64,000 nt of DNA from Streptomyces diastatochromogenes (GCF_002242805.1 NZ_MCGQ01000008.1:220968-284967), one strand, 5' to 3'. Positions 16,140-24,644 are shown, counted from the first letter of the stretch. Notes: generated by a model not told the origin, from the sequence alone. Made by a program: numbers and translations.

Positions 16140-16495
16140 CCGGCGAGCCCGGCGGTCCGCCTCCCGCCCTGGACCGCGAACTCCACCACCCCACCCGGCT
16201 GGCCCTCGCCGCCTACCTCTCCGCGTGCGGGGAGGCGGAGTTCGCCGTCCTGCGGGACTACTGCCAGGTGTCCGACTCGACGCTGAGCAAGACGCTCTCC
16301 GCCCTGGAGAAGACGGGCTACGTCAGCATCCGCAAGGGCTACCTGGGCAAGCGCCCGCGCACCTGGGCCGCGCTCACGCTCACCGGCCGGCGCGCGCTGG
16401 CGGGCCACCTGACGGCGCTGGAGGAGATCGCGTCGGCGGCCCGCAGGGCAGGAGCGGAGCCCGAAGGGGACCGGTCGGAGCCCGAAGAGGACTAG
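16136..16495 (+). CDS. Winged-helix transcriptional regulator (MarR/PadR-like)
   Basis: 119 residues from ATG 16136, overlapping the upstream stop by 4 bp. The central fold is a winged helix: LHHPTRLALAAYLSACGEAE, then recognition region DSTLSKTLSALEKTGYVSI and wing KGYLGKRPRTWAALT, ended by a helix LTGRRALAGHLTAL. It matches the 'transcriptional regulator, winged helix DNA-binding' family that pairs with small membrane proteins in Streptomyces. The TGGAAAGTACT repeats at 15595-15624 are its probable operators. The stop abuts the stop of the convergent aquaporin gene with no intervening base. Confidence 0.88.
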   Translation: MTGEPGGPPPALDRELHHPTRLALAAYLSACGEAEFAVLRDYCQVSDSTLSKTLSALEKTGYVSIRKGYLGKRPRTWAALTLTGRRALAGHLTALEEIASAARRAGAEPEGDRSEPEED

Positions 16496-17443
16496 TTACT
16501 CCTCGTCGACCTCCTTCACCCCCCGGGCCCGGCCCGGCTCGGGCAGCTCGCCCAGTTCGGCGCGCACGAGCAGGACATCGCCGATGAACAGGTCGTAGAT
16601 CAGGATCCCGATGGTCCCGCCGACCAGCGGCCCGACGATCGGGATCCACCAGTAGCCGCTGTACACACCGGACACGCTGCCCGGGAAGGCGTAACTCTGC
16701 CACCCTGCCGCATAGGTGAGCAGCCGCGGTCCGAAGTCACGGGCCGGGTTGATGGCGTACCCCGCGTTGGCGCCGTAGGACATGCCGATCGCGGCGACCA
16801 CGAAGCCCACCAGCAGCGGGCCGAGGTTGGCTTTCACAGCCTGGTTGCGCAGGTCGATGAGGGCGGCGATCAGCATGAGCAGGAAGGCCGTACCGACGAT
16901 CTGGTCGATCAACGGCCCCCAGACGCCGCCGTGGAAGTACGCGGCAGGGAAGGTCGCGAAGATGGAGAACGTGGCGTTGGTGCGCCCGTTCACCTTCGGC
17001 CCCGTCGCGGCTTGGTCGTAGGCGCTGATCGCGTTGTGGTACACGAGGTAGACCAGCGCCGCGCCCGCGAACGCGCCGACCACCTGCGACAACATGAACG
17101 GCAGGACCTTGGTCCAGGCGAACCCGCGGCGGATGGCCATCGCCAGCGTCACCGCCGGATTCAGGTGGGCACCGCTGACACCACCGGCGACGTAGACACC
17201 GAAGCAAACGGCGAACGCCCAGCCGAACGTGATCAGCAGCCAGTCGCCGGCCGCGAGGAAGATCGTCGTGGGGGTCGCCGCACGGCCCGAGCCGGGCAGT
17301 GCGGCCACCGCCGTCGCGACCACGCCGCAGCCGAAGGAGATGAGGACGAAGGTCCCGAGGAACTCCGCCATACACTCGCCCAGCAGGCCACCCCGGCGCC
17401 TGAGCCGGGAGGGCTTGATGAGCGGGGGGATTTCGACAGCCAT
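16496..17443 (-). CDS. Aquaporin / glycerol facilitator (MIP family)
   Basis: 315 residues from ATG 17443, with GAGGGGGCC upstream. Six transmembrane helices and both pore half-helices are present, with signature motifs HLNPAVTLAMAI and AINPARDFGPRL. The D after the second NPA (NPARD) and the extra length between the halves (with NGRTNATFSIFATFPAAYF) favour a glycerol facilitator-type pore over a strict water channel. Not linked to glycerol kinase here. Its TAA directly abuts the stop of the convergent regulator. Confidence 0.93.
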   Translation of the reverse strand: MAVEIPPLIKPSRLRRRGGLLGECMAEFLGTFVLISFGCGVVATAVAALPGSGRAATPTTIFLAAGDWLLITFGWAFAVCFGVYVAGGVSGAHLNPAVTLAMAIRRGFAWTKVLPFMLSQVVGAFAGAALVYLVYHNAISAYDQAATGPKVNGRTNATFSIFATFPAAYFHGGVWGPLIDQIVGTAFLLMLIAALIDLRNQAVKANLGPLLVGFVVAAIGMSYGANAGYAINPARDFGPRLLTYAAGWQSYAFPGSVSGVYSGYWWIPIVGPLVGGTIGILIYDLFIGDVLLVRAELGELPEPGRARGVKEVDEE

Positions 17444-17545
17444 TGAGGCCCCCTCGAAGAGAGCAGTACGGCCCGACATGACCATCTTGGCCCACAAATG
17501 CTCTTCACGCAGGGCGGCGCGATCTCCGGGACTGCCGCTGCAGAT

Positions 17546-18211
17546 TTAAGCGTCGAGGTTGTCGGCGTAGTGCCGGAACCCGTGCCGGTCCCGGTGCATC
17601 CCCCACAGGGTGTCCGCGAGCACGGCGGGATCCTTGCGCACATGCCCGGGCGTGATGGCCCCGGGAATCACCAGCTGGGCGACATGGATCCCCTCCGGCG
17701 CGAGCCGGTCGTGCAGCAGATGCCCGTACGCGCTCTCGGCCGCGAAGGCGATGGACGTCCCGGCCCGCTCAGGGTGCGGCACGGCGGCCGTCCCGCCGTT
17801 CACGAACAGGATGGTCCCCCGCCCGAGCGCCCGCATACCCGGCAGCACCTGCTGCACGGCGGCCACCGGCCCGTACACCGAGAACTCGATCGGACCGAGC
17901 AGATCCCGGTGCCGGGTCTCCAGCACGGGCCTCATGAAATCCCGGTGCGGGACGGGGCTGTACTGCAGCACCTCGATGGTCCCGAGCACGCCGGCGGCGT
18001 CCTTCAGAGCCGCCACCAGCTGCTCCGGCCGACGCACGTCCGCGGCGAACCCTCGCGCGGCGACACCGTCGTCGGCGAGTTCGCCCACGAGGACCTGCAG
18101 CCGCTCCCTGTCCCGCGCGACGAGGGCGACGTCGTACCCCTCCCGCCCGAACCGACGAGCGACAGCGGCACCCAGCCCGGGCCCGGCGCCCACGATGGCC
18201 ATAGTGCTCAT
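17546..18211 (-). CDS. Short-chain dehydrogenase/reductase family protein
   Basis: 221 residues from ATG 18211 (AAGGA upstream). The N-terminal TMAIVGAGPGLGAAVARRFG fits the SDR cofactor motif GxxxGxG, and VLQYSPVP stands where NNAG is normally found. The catalytic region is divergent: ILFVNGGTAAV supplies the strand, but the expected YxxxK is replaced around AFAAESAYGHLLHDRL, where Y is followed four residues later by H rather than K. It may be catalytically altered or use a different base. No substrate can be suggested. Confidence 0.8.
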   Translation of the reverse strand: MSTMAIVGAGPGLGAAVARRFGREGYDVALVARDRERLQVLVGELADDGVAARGFAADVRRPEQLVAALKDAAGVLGTIEVLQYSPVPHRDFMRPVLETRHRDLLGPIEFSVYGPVAAVQQVLPGMRALGRGTILFVNGGTAAVPHPERAGTSIAFAAESAYGHLLHDRLAPEGIHVAQLVIPGAITPGHVRKDPAVLADTLWGMHRDRHGFRHYADNLDA

Positions 18212-18276
18212 GGACAAATCCTTGCCCCTGCAACGGCACACCACCACCCACGGCCGGCCGGCCCGGCACCCCGGTC

Positions 18277-18981
18277 TCAGCCCAGGCCAGTACCGTCGGC
18301 CTCTCGCCACCCCTGCCGGATCCGCTCCACCTGTACGGCGGTGACGGCCCGCACGGCGAACGCGCCGGCCACGGCGGCCCCGATGACGGCGGCGTCGGAG
18401 GCGAGCAGCGGCCACACCTCCGTGTACGCGCGGCCGATGATCTCATCGGTGGAGTCCTGATAGACGATCCCGACGCCGCCGAGCATGCCGATCAGCCAGA
18501 GCCCCCACCACACGTTGACGGAGACGGGCAGCTTCCGCCCCGGAGCGGTGGTCCGGTAGGCGTCGGCGACGATGCCCCGCGGGAACCACAGGTTGACGAC
18601 GGGCACGAGCCACCCGAGGTAGACCCAGATCCCGGCGTACTTCGGCGCCCGCCCCGTGAGCACACGCGCGTTGTCCCGCACCCGCCACAGCCACGAGATG
18701 AAGAGCAGCGCACACAGGAACGCGGCGCCGCCCCCCACGCTGGTGACGAAGTGGTACGAGTTCTCCAGCGCGTTGAGCGGCCGGTGCACCCCGTCCCCCT
18801 GCTCCGGCGGCCCCGAGGCAGGCTCCCCGGCCACGGCCAGCCGCACCTCCCACACGGCCCGCACGGCCCAGGCGAGCCCCGCGAGCAGCAACGCCCCCGC
18901 GGTCAGCCGCCCGGACAGCTTGATGGGCCGCAGAGCAAGGGCCCGCGAGGGAGCGGCGGGCTCGACTATCTGTTCGTTCAC
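18277..18981 (-). CDS. DUF4328 membrane protein
   Basis: 234 residues from GTG 18981, AGGATG 8 nt upstream. Four to five hydrophobic helices. The middle holds the DUF4328 block GRAPKYAGIWVYLGWLVPVV followed by NLWFPRGIVADAYR, where a Trp-rich helix precedes the conserved PR. Function of the family is unknown. Starts 65 bp upstream of the SDR gene, same strand, possibly one transcript. Confidence 0.85.
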   Translation of the reverse strand: MNEQIVEPAAPSRALALRPIKLSGRLTAGALLLAGLAWAVRAVWEVRLAVAGEPASGPPEQGDGVHRPLNALENSYHFVTSVGGGAAFLCALLFISWLWRVRDNARVLTGRAPKYAGIWVYLGWLVPVVNLWFPRGIVADAYRTTAPGRKLPVSVNVWWGLWLIGMLGGVGIVYQDSTDEIIGRAYTEVWPLLASDAAVIGAAVAGAFAVRAVTAVQVERIRQGWREADGTGLG

Positions 18982-19138
18982 CGCATCATCCTGACGGACA
19001 CGGACAGCCACTTGCCAGGGACACGCCAGCCAGGAGGAGCGAGTCAGCGAACGCCCTCGTCCATGAGCACATACAGCAACCCGACAAGCGACGGGCACTC
19101 CACATCCCGTGCGGATGAACCCGCGCGCTTGATGTCGC

Positions 19139-21715
19139 TCAGGTCCTGACCGTCAGATACAGCCACCCGCCCCACGTGGTGACGTTGCTCTTGTCCGAGG
19201 CACTGCGCACATACTCCGTCCGCACCCGGAACCGCTTGTTCACCGCGTTGGTGAGGATCAGGTTCGTCGCCACGGTGCTGTTCGCGTCGAGGGAGAAGCA
19301 GTCCGATGTCGTCATCGTGTGCCAGGCGCTGCTGTAGTACTGCTGGGCCTGGAAGCGTTGGCACTGGCCGGACTTGTTCGGGGTCACCGTGGCTGCCACC
19401 TGGGGCTTGGCCGTGTGGTGGTAGACGCGGTAGGTCGTGGTGCCGTACTTCGTGGTGGTGTAGTAGCCGCCCAGCGACTGCGTGATCTTCACGCGAGTGT
19501 CGGCCGTGCGGGTCGCCGTCGTCGGTGCGTAGCGGTAGTCGCCCGCGAAGGAGGCCGTGAAGGTCGTGTTGCGGGCGGGCTTGTACGTCGCCGACAGGTT
19601 GCCCTTGCTGTCCACCGTGCCGGTCTTCAGCAGTGTCTTCTTGCCGCCGGCCGGCTGGGCGTAGAGGGAGACCGTGCGGCCGTTGTACGTCGTGCCCAGG
19701 TGGGCGGTGGCGGTGGCCGTCGCGCCGTAGGAGTACGTGGACGCGTTGGTGGTGAGGGAGAGGGTCGTCGTGGCGCGGGAGACCTGGACGATCGCGAAGG
19801 CCGTCGCCGGCTGGTGGGAGGCGTCTCCCGGGTAGCTCACCGTGTAGGTGTTGGCTCCGCCGATGGACGGCGTGTCCTTGACCGTGATCGTGCCGTCGGT
19901 CCCCACGGGCGCCGTCCACTTCACCGGCGTCGTCGTGTGAGCCGCGTCCGTGCGGGTCACGGTGACCGTCTCGCCGGTGGCGTAGGGGGCGTCGCCCAGC
20001 TTGCCGACGAAGGAGAACGCGGTGGCGCGCGTGGCCGTGCCGGGGGCCTTGAGGGTCAGGGCCGGGGTGTACGGGGAGACCTGCACCTCGGCGTCGGAGG
20101 TCGTCGGCTGGTGGGTGGCGTCGCCCGCGAAGGACAGGTGGTAGGTGAATCTGCCCGCGCGGTCCGGGGCATCGGTGACCGTGAACTCGGTCGTGGCCGG
20201 GTCCACCGTCGCCGACGGGAGCTGGGTGGTCTGCTGCGTGTCCTCGTTCGTCCTCGACACCTGGACCGTGGTGCCCTGAGGGAGGCTGCCGAGGTTCAGC
20301 TGGGTCGAGAGCGAGCCGGTGAAGGCCACCGAGTGCGGGGCCGCCGAGGCGAACTCCGGGAAGGGGATGGAGGTCGACAGGCGTGCCACCTGCACCGTCA
20401 GCGAGGCCTTCGCGGGGCGGTGCGTCGCGTCACCGGCGTACGTCACCTCGTACGTGTACGCGCCCTCGTCCGGCCTGGTGTCGCCGAGGGAGAACGAGCC
20501 GTCCTTGCCGACCACCGGAGCGTCGGGCAGTTCGGTGCCGTCGCGCGTGACCTTCAGGGTCGCACCGGCGGGGACGAAGCCGTTCGTGCTCAGCGATCCG
20601 GTGAGGGTGAACTGCTGGGTGGGGACGGCGTACTGGGACAGGCTCAGGGAGAGTTGGGTGTCCGTCAGCTTCGCTGTGTCCAGCGTGTTGAGGGTGTACG
20701 CGCCCGAGGAGTCCTGGGTGACCGCGTACAGGGTCACGCCGTCGGTTCCCCAGGCCAGGCCGTCCGGGGCCACCGTCCCGGCGTCGAACGTCACGTGGTT
20801 CTCGGCCAGATTGGAGCCTGCGTACAGGTAGACGCCCGCGTTCGAGCCCGCCGTGCTGCCGACCGCGATCGTCCCGTCGGCGTCGACCGCCAGCGAGTTC
20901 GGGTTCGAGTTCACGCCGCCGGCGTAGTAGACGGAGGGGCTCGCGAAGTCCAGGTCCGAGGCGCGGTAGGCCTGGAGGGCGGGCTGCTGGGGGGCCGCGA
21001 GCAGCACCTTCGCGCCGTCACCGGTGACCTGGAGCCCGCTCGCCGTGCCGCCGTGGACCAAGGTGTCCGCCTTGACCGACGGCGTTCCGGAGGAGACGTC
21101 GAACGTGGCCACGTGGCTGAGGTTCTGCTGCGGTTCCTCGGCCGCCAGGACCCCGCCGCCCGTCGTGAGGAGGGGGGCGACCGACCAGTGCGACATGGAG
21201 GGCTGAGGGGTAGCCGCAGCGTCGGTGGCGGACGGGTCCACCGAGCCGATCGCGCCCTTCGCGGCGGTCGCGTCGGCCGTGTCCGTGTATCCGTACCAGA
21301 CCTTGCCGCCCGCCACCGCCACGGAGACCGGGGCGCTGCCCGTCCCCGTCGACCAGCGGGCGGTCTCGATGAGGGTCGACGTGTCGATGGCGGCCACCGC
21401 GTCGCCGTCCGCCAGGGCCGCGTAGAGCGTGCCGCCGTCGGGGGAGAGCGCCAGGCCGGTGGCGCCCTGCTCGTCCGCGAGGGTGGTGACGGGGGTGCCG
21501 GACAGGTCGGTCACCACGATGCCGGTCGAGCCCGCGCCCTGGCTGAAGAAGATGTGCCGGTGAGCGGTGTCGACCAGCAGGTGGGAGTAGTGCGACAGCG
21601 GCAGCGCCGCCGTGCTGTCGGCCCAGGCGGCGGAGCCGGTGAGGCCGACGGTGGCCATGGTCAGCCCGGCAACGACCGATATCGCGGTCGTGAGGGAGAC
21701 CTGCTTGAGGCGCAT
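19139..21715 (-). CDS. Large secreted surface protein: YVTN-type beta-propeller plus Ig-like repeats
   Basis: 858 residues from ATG 21715. Signal peptide ~1-32 (AVAVG-like hydrophobic core, cleavage near AAWA-D). Residues ~40-350 form a propeller of YVTN/NHL type (TGLALSPDGGTLYAALADGD, AAIDTSTLIETARWSTG, NSLAVDADGTIAVG). Then come about four Ig-like (bacterial Ig/Big-type) repeats marked by SYAGD/TYAGDATHRP, SFAGDATHQP, SYPGDASHQP and FAGDYRYAPT, and a C-terminal domain of ~120 residues with KSGQCQRFQAQQYYSS. It is paralogous over its full length to the 657-residue protein at 42668-44641, which has only two Ig units. Probably a wall-exposed adhesin-like protein; no anchor signal is seen. Confidence 0.88.
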   Translation of the reverse strand: MRLKQVSLTTAISVVAGLTMATVGLTGSAAWADSTAALPLSHYSHLLVDTAHRHIFFSQGAGSTGIVVTDLSGTPVTTLADEQGATGLALSPDGGTLYAALADGDAVAAIDTSTLIETARWSTGTGSAPVSVAVAGGKVWYGYTDTADATAAKGAIGSVDPSATDAAATPQPSMSHWSVAPLLTTGGGVLAAEEPQQNLSHVATFDVSSGTPSVKADTLVHGGTASGLQVTGDGAKVLLAAPQQPALQAYRASDLDFASPSVYYAGGVNSNPNSLAVDADGTIAVGSTAGSNAGVYLYAGSNLAENHVTFDAGTVAPDGLAWGTDGVTLYAVTQDSSGAYTLNTLDTAKLTDTQLSLSLSQYAVPTQQFTLTGSLSTNGFVPAGATLKVTRDGTELPDAPVVGKDGSFSLGDTRPDEGAYTYEVTYAGDATHRPAKASLTVQVARLSTSIPFPEFASAAPHSVAFTGSLSTQLNLGSLPQGTTVQVSRTNEDTQQTTQLPSATVDPATTEFTVTDAPDRAGRFTYHLSFAGDATHQPTTSDAEVQVSPYTPALTLKAPGTATRATAFSFVGKLGDAPYATGETVTVTRTDAAHTTTPVKWTAPVGTDGTITVKDTPSIGGANTYTVSYPGDASHQPATAFAIVQVSRATTTLSLTTNASTYSYGATATATAHLGTTYNGRTVSLYAQPAGGKKTLLKTGTVDSKGNLSATYKPARNTTFTASFAGDYRYAPTTATRTADTRVKITQSLGGYYTTTKYGTTTYRVYHHTAKPQVAATVTPNKSGQCQRFQAQQYYSSAWHTMTTSDCFSLDANSTVATNLILTNAVNKRFRVRTEYVRSASDKSNVTTWGGWLYLTVRT

Positions 21716-21877
21716 GCTGCTCCTGGGAAGAGGGTGAAAACCAGCCAGCCGGACAATAGCTCCCGCGCATGACAGGGCTTATCCGGAGGGGTGCCTTCCC
21801 GTCATGACCTGGCAAAAAAGTGCCACCGGACAAACGGTGGGATGACGAAAGCAACCTGGCGAAAAGTCCGCGCTCGC

Positions 21878-21994
21878 TCACGCCTCCGAGAGGATGGGGA
21901 TGAAGGCCAGGTTGGGCCACGGATAGAAGTCCGCGATGTCGCCCGACACCGAGGCGACGGCCTGCCCGGTGGCCACGGCGGTGAGGGCTTCCTG
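21878..21994 (-). pseudogene. Remnant of a LysR-family regulator C-terminus
   Basis: An open stretch of 38 codons between two stops reads EALTAVATGQAVASVSGDIA, then DFYPWPNLAFIPILSEA and a stop. This matches the end of LysR substrate-binding domains (valid 'VA.G.gva.vp....yPrp.i.fvpl' pattern). There is no start or N-terminal DNA-binding domain; the preceding in-frame TGA is at 21994-21992. Part of a run of decayed fragments on both sides of the DUF2871 gene. The rest of 21716-22157 holds nothing I can name. Confidence 0.6.
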
Positions 21995-22157
21995 TCAGGT
22001 CGAGACCTGCGGGCCAGGGGGATGGGACAACACGAGGCCCCTGATCTGCCGCTCCTGTTTCTTGATCGAGTCGTTATCGGGCTCATCGTTGATGCCCGGA
22101 CGGGCCGGGCGCAAGGTGGGGGCCGACACCGACGCGGATTCACGGGGGAAGACGCAG

Positions 22158-22646
22158 ATGAGGAAGATCCTCAACACCGCCCACATCTACATGATCGTCG
22201 GGCTGGTCAGCGGCCTGTACTACCGGGAGCTGACCAAGGCGAAGGACTTCGAGGGCGACACCCAGCTCGCCGTCGTGCACACCCATGTACTGGCGCTCGG
22301 CATGCTGTTCTTCCTCGTCGTCCTGGCGCTGGAGAAGCAGTTCGCCCTGTCCTCCCAGCGGCTGTTCACCTGGTTCTTCTGGACCTACAACGCCGGCCTG
22401 GTGGTGACCGTCGGCACGATGACCCTGCACGGCACCCTGACGGTCCTCGGCCACTCCAGCTCGGACGCGATCGCCGGGATCGCCGGACTGGGCCATGTCC
22501 TGCTGACGGTGGGCCTGGTGCTGTTCTTCATCACGGCGGGCAAGTGCCTGCCGGGCGCCTCTCGACCGAAGGACGCCGAGGCCACCCGGTCGGAAGCCGC
22601 AGCCCCGTCAGCTTCTCCGGGTTCACCTGCGGGCGCGGATTCCTGA
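22158..22646 (+). CDS. DUF2871 membrane protein
   Basis: 162 residues from ATG 22158 with GGGGGAAG 8 nt upstream. Four helices with conserved polar positions: TAHIYMIVGLVSGLYYRE, VVHTHVLALGMLFFLVVLAL, LFTWFFWTYNAGLVVTVGTM and GHVLLTVGLVLFFIT. The histidines in HIYM, HTH and LGH resemble haem- or copper-ligand positions in oxidase-like proteins, but the role of DUF2871 is unknown. The last ~28 residues (Ala/Ser/Pro-rich) are read antisense through a sigma-factor remnant, so the natural C-terminus may have been extended by a rearrangement. Confidence 0.85.
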   Translation: MRKILNTAHIYMIVGLVSGLYYRELTKAKDFEGDTQLAVVHTHVLALGMLFFLVVLALEKQFALSSQRLFTWFFWTYNAGLVVTVGTMTLHGTLTVLGHSSSDAIAGIAGLGHVLLTVGLVLFFITAGKCLPGASRPKDAEATRSEAAAPSASPGSPAGADS

Positions 22647-22663
22647 TGCCGCCCTCGGCGTCC
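22592..22663 (-). pseudogene. Remnant of an ECF41-type sigma factor C-terminus
   Basis: On the minus strand one frame reads DAEGGIRNPRPQVNPEKLTG, which matches the conserved end of ECF41/SigJ sigma factors where an NPDKL motif closes the SnoaL-like extension. It has no start and is joined out of frame to the DUF7144 fragment upstream. Overlaps the 3' end of the DUF2871 gene on the other strand. Confidence 0.5.
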
Positions 22664-22798
22664 TTCGGCCGCGATCGCGGAGATGCCCTGGAGGATGGCG
22701 AGGACACCGTTCACCAGGAGGAGCACTCCCCCGAAGACGACCCCTCCCTCGGCCCAGCCGGTGTTCCCCGCCCGCGCCGGTCGGGTGTGCTGCGTCAT
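22664..22798 (-). pseudogene. Truncated DUF7144-type membrane protein gene (5' fragment)
   Basis: ATG 22798 has a good ribosome site (GGAGG, 8 nt) and encodes about 45 residues, including NTGWAEGGVVFGGVLLLVNG and VLAILQGISAIA, the first helix of DUF7144-like membrane proteins (normally ~130-150 residues, four helices). After that the frame runs into the sigma-factor tail and continues as an unrelated Ala/Glu-rich stretch. The intact 5' end and abrupt junction show a deletion fusing two genes. Confidence 0.6.
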
Positions 22799-22918
22799 GG
22801 CCGTACCTCCGCCGTCGTAGTCCCGAGTCGGTTGTACGTACGACGATCCGACCCACCCGGCCGGGAGACCACAGGGGCTGCTCCGTACGGGTGAGCCGGC
22901 GGGCCGGGGCGGAACGGC

Positions 22919-23605
22919 TCAGGCCATCCAGAAGAAGACGGCCGTCATCCGCTTCTCCGGCAGCTCCTTGCCGAAGTAACCGGTCGCGCTGTGCACGAGG
23001 TTGGCGTTGTAGAGGAGCAGGCGGTTGTACTTGTGGGGGACGCGGACGTCCTCCTCGAAGGCGTTCGGCGCCACGAACCGCGTCCCCAGGGCCTCGACGA
23101 GGTTGTTGTGCGGGGCCTGGACGACGTTGCCGCCGAGCCGGCCGCCGGGCAGGGACTGGCGGAAGAAGCTGGTGCCGCAGTCCTTGGGCACGTGCGGGTT
23201 GAGGTACAGGACGGCCGCGTACCGGCACAGCGCACGCGAGTCAGTGTGCGGGCGGGGCTCGCTCTCGCCCTCGCCGACCACCTGCACGCAGTTGTGGTTG
23301 AGGGTGCCGCCGCCGGGCGCCTGCTGCACCCACAGCTCCTTGGCCCCGGTGGCCTTCTTCACCAGCCGCTCGATGACCGCGAGTTCACCGGGTTCCAGGC
23401 CGGGCATCGCGCGCAGTCCGGGCCAGGTCTCCGAGGTGTACGGGTAGCCCTTGACCCAGTCGTCCTTGGCCAGACACCGCTCCCGTACGGCGTCGACGTC
23501 CGGCAGGACGTCGTCCAGGACCCAGTAGTCGCGGCCCTTGGTGGGCTTGCGGTAGGGCAGGACGGGAAGCGCGGCGGGCACCCTGGGGGGTGGCTGTGGG
23601 GGCAT
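22919..23605 (-). CDS. DUF6445 protein, 2-oxoglutarate/Fe(II) oxygenase-like
   Basis: 228 residues from ATG 23605. A jelly-roll oxygenase pattern is visible: metal ligands HxD in EPRPHTDSRALC, a distal His in LVHSATGYFG, and strand motifs YAAVLYLNPHVPKDCGTSFF and YNRLLLYNANLV. This fits DUF6445, a distant relative of prolyl hydroxylase-type dioxygenases. The usual Arg for 2-oxoglutarate may be in KRMTAVFFW at the end. Substrate unknown. The upstream region holds three 21-bp tandem repeats and a palindrome. Confidence 0.78.
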   Translation of the reverse strand: MPPQPPPRVPAALPVLPYRKPTKGRDYWVLDDVLPDVDAVRERCLAKDDWVKGYPYTSETWPGLRAMPGLEPGELAVIERLVKKATGAKELWVQQAPGGGTLNHNCVQVVGEGESEPRPHTDSRALCRYAAVLYLNPHVPKDCGTSFFRQSLPGGRLGGNVVQAPHNNLVEALGTRFVAPNAFEEDVRVPHKYNRLLLYNANLVHSATGYFGKELPEKRMTAVFFWMA

Positions 23606-23640
23606 GCGGCGAATCTAGGCCTGCGTTTCCCCTGCCTTCT

Positions 23641-23706
23641 CCCGAGGAAAGGTCAACTGTTCCCGAGGAAGGGTCAACTGTTCCTGAGGAAGGTCAACGT
23701 TTGACC
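23641..23706. repeat. 21-bp tandem repeats (x3) ending in a GGTCAA-TTGACC palindrome
   Basis: Two nearly identical 21-bp units (23641-23661 and 23662-23682; differing by one base, cores GAGGAAAGGTCAACTG and GAGGAAGGGTCAACTG) are followed by a shortened third (23683-23701). The third merges into GGTCAA-CGT-TTGACC (23692-23706). On the minus strand each unit gives a TTGACC hexamer like a -35 box. It lies 36-100 bp upstream of the DUF6445 start, so it is probably its control region. Confidence 0.7.
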
Positions 23707-23858
23707 AACTGCGGCCGGGGTGACGGCCGGACGAAGGGGGCGATTCCGCGCTGTGGCGATTCTTTACCCGAAACCACCGACACAAATCGCCTCCGCATCC
23801 GTACTGCTGTGCGTCCGAACCGCCTGCAGGCGGGATCCATGGCCGGGCAGGAGGCACG

Positions 23859-24644
23859 GTGCGCTTTTCGCGGAACGCGACGGGAACTCTCTTCGTGGGC
23901 GGTGCAATGGCCCTGACCCTCGGCGCACTCGCCTACCCGGGCATGCTCGGCCTGAGCAAGGTCTCGACCGCCCCGGACCGTGTCATCGCCAACACCCAGT
24001 GGGGTCCCCTCACCGAGTCCGACCGGGACTTCGTGGTGAAGGTGCGGGCCGCCGGTCTGTGGGAGTACCCGGTGGGGCAGATCGGGCTGCAGAAGGGCAC
24101 CACCAAGGGGGTCATCGAGGCCAGCAAGCACCTGGTCGACGGGCACTCCGCGCTGGACACCACGTGCCGCAAGATCGCGCCGATGCTGAACATCACGCTG
24201 CCCAACATCGCGAGCCCCCAGCAGGAGGGCTTCGTCAACACGCTGAAGTCGGAGAGCGGCAAGAAGTTCGACACCGACTTCGCCAACATCCTGCGGATGA
24301 CGCACGGCTCGATCTTCAACACGGTGGCGAAGATCCGGTCCACGACCAAGAACTCGCTGGTGCGGGCCCTGGCCGACCAGGCCAACGACACCGTGCTCGA
24401 CCACATCACGGTGATGGAGAAGACCGGTCTGGTCGACTTCGACCAGACCCTCTTCCAGCAGACCACCCCGCCGAAGCTGCCCGACTCCGACCTGACCCCG
24501 CCGCCCCCGCCGGCGGGCCAGCCCGAGGTGGTGCTCACCCCGCCGCCGAACGCGACGTCCACACCGGTGGACATCGACGGCCTCACCGCCGGCAACGGCG
24601 GCGGCGGGAACGCCGCACCCAGCCCGAGCCCGACCGTGGGCTAG
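23859..24644 (+). CDS. Secreted DUF4142 protein
   Basis: 261 residues from GTG 23859, preceded by AGGAGGCAC. Signal peptide or N-terminal anchor at ~8-30 (TLFVGGAMALTLGALAYPG). Residues ~48-190 are an alpha-helical DUF4142 (ferritin-like) bundle starting LTESDRDFVVKVRAAGLWE, with ASKHLVDGHSALD and DHITVMEK, and the C-terminus is Pro/Gly-rich and disordered (PPPPPAGQPEVV). Metal binding has been suggested for the fold, but typical ligands are not obvious here. Its TAG and the TAG of the convergent GH13 gene share one CTAG (24641-24644). Confidence 0.85.
   Translation: MRFSRNATGTLFVGGAMALTLGALAYPGMLGLSKVSTAPDRVIANTQWGPLTESDRDFVVKVRAAGLWEYPVGQIGLQKGTTKGVIEASKHLVDGHSALDTTCRKIAPMLNITLPNIASPQQEGFVNTLKSESGKKFDTDFANILRMTHGSIFNTVAKIRSTTKNSLVRALADQANDTVLDHITVMEKTGLVDFDQTLFQQTTPPKLPDSDLTPPPPPAGQPEVVLTPPPNATSTPVDIDGLTAGNGGGGNAAPSPSPTVG

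Noticed and set aside
19319..21772. Very long open frame antisense to the large surface-protein gene
   Set aside because: Arg/Gly-rich composition, no domains, and full overlap with a protein that has signal peptide and repeats; it is an effect of GC-rich codon bias. The same applies to other long antisense frames, for example opposite the flotillin, FUSC and WD40 genes.
23641..23706. 21-bp repeats as a CRISPR array
   Set aside because: Tandem without spacers and no cas genes.
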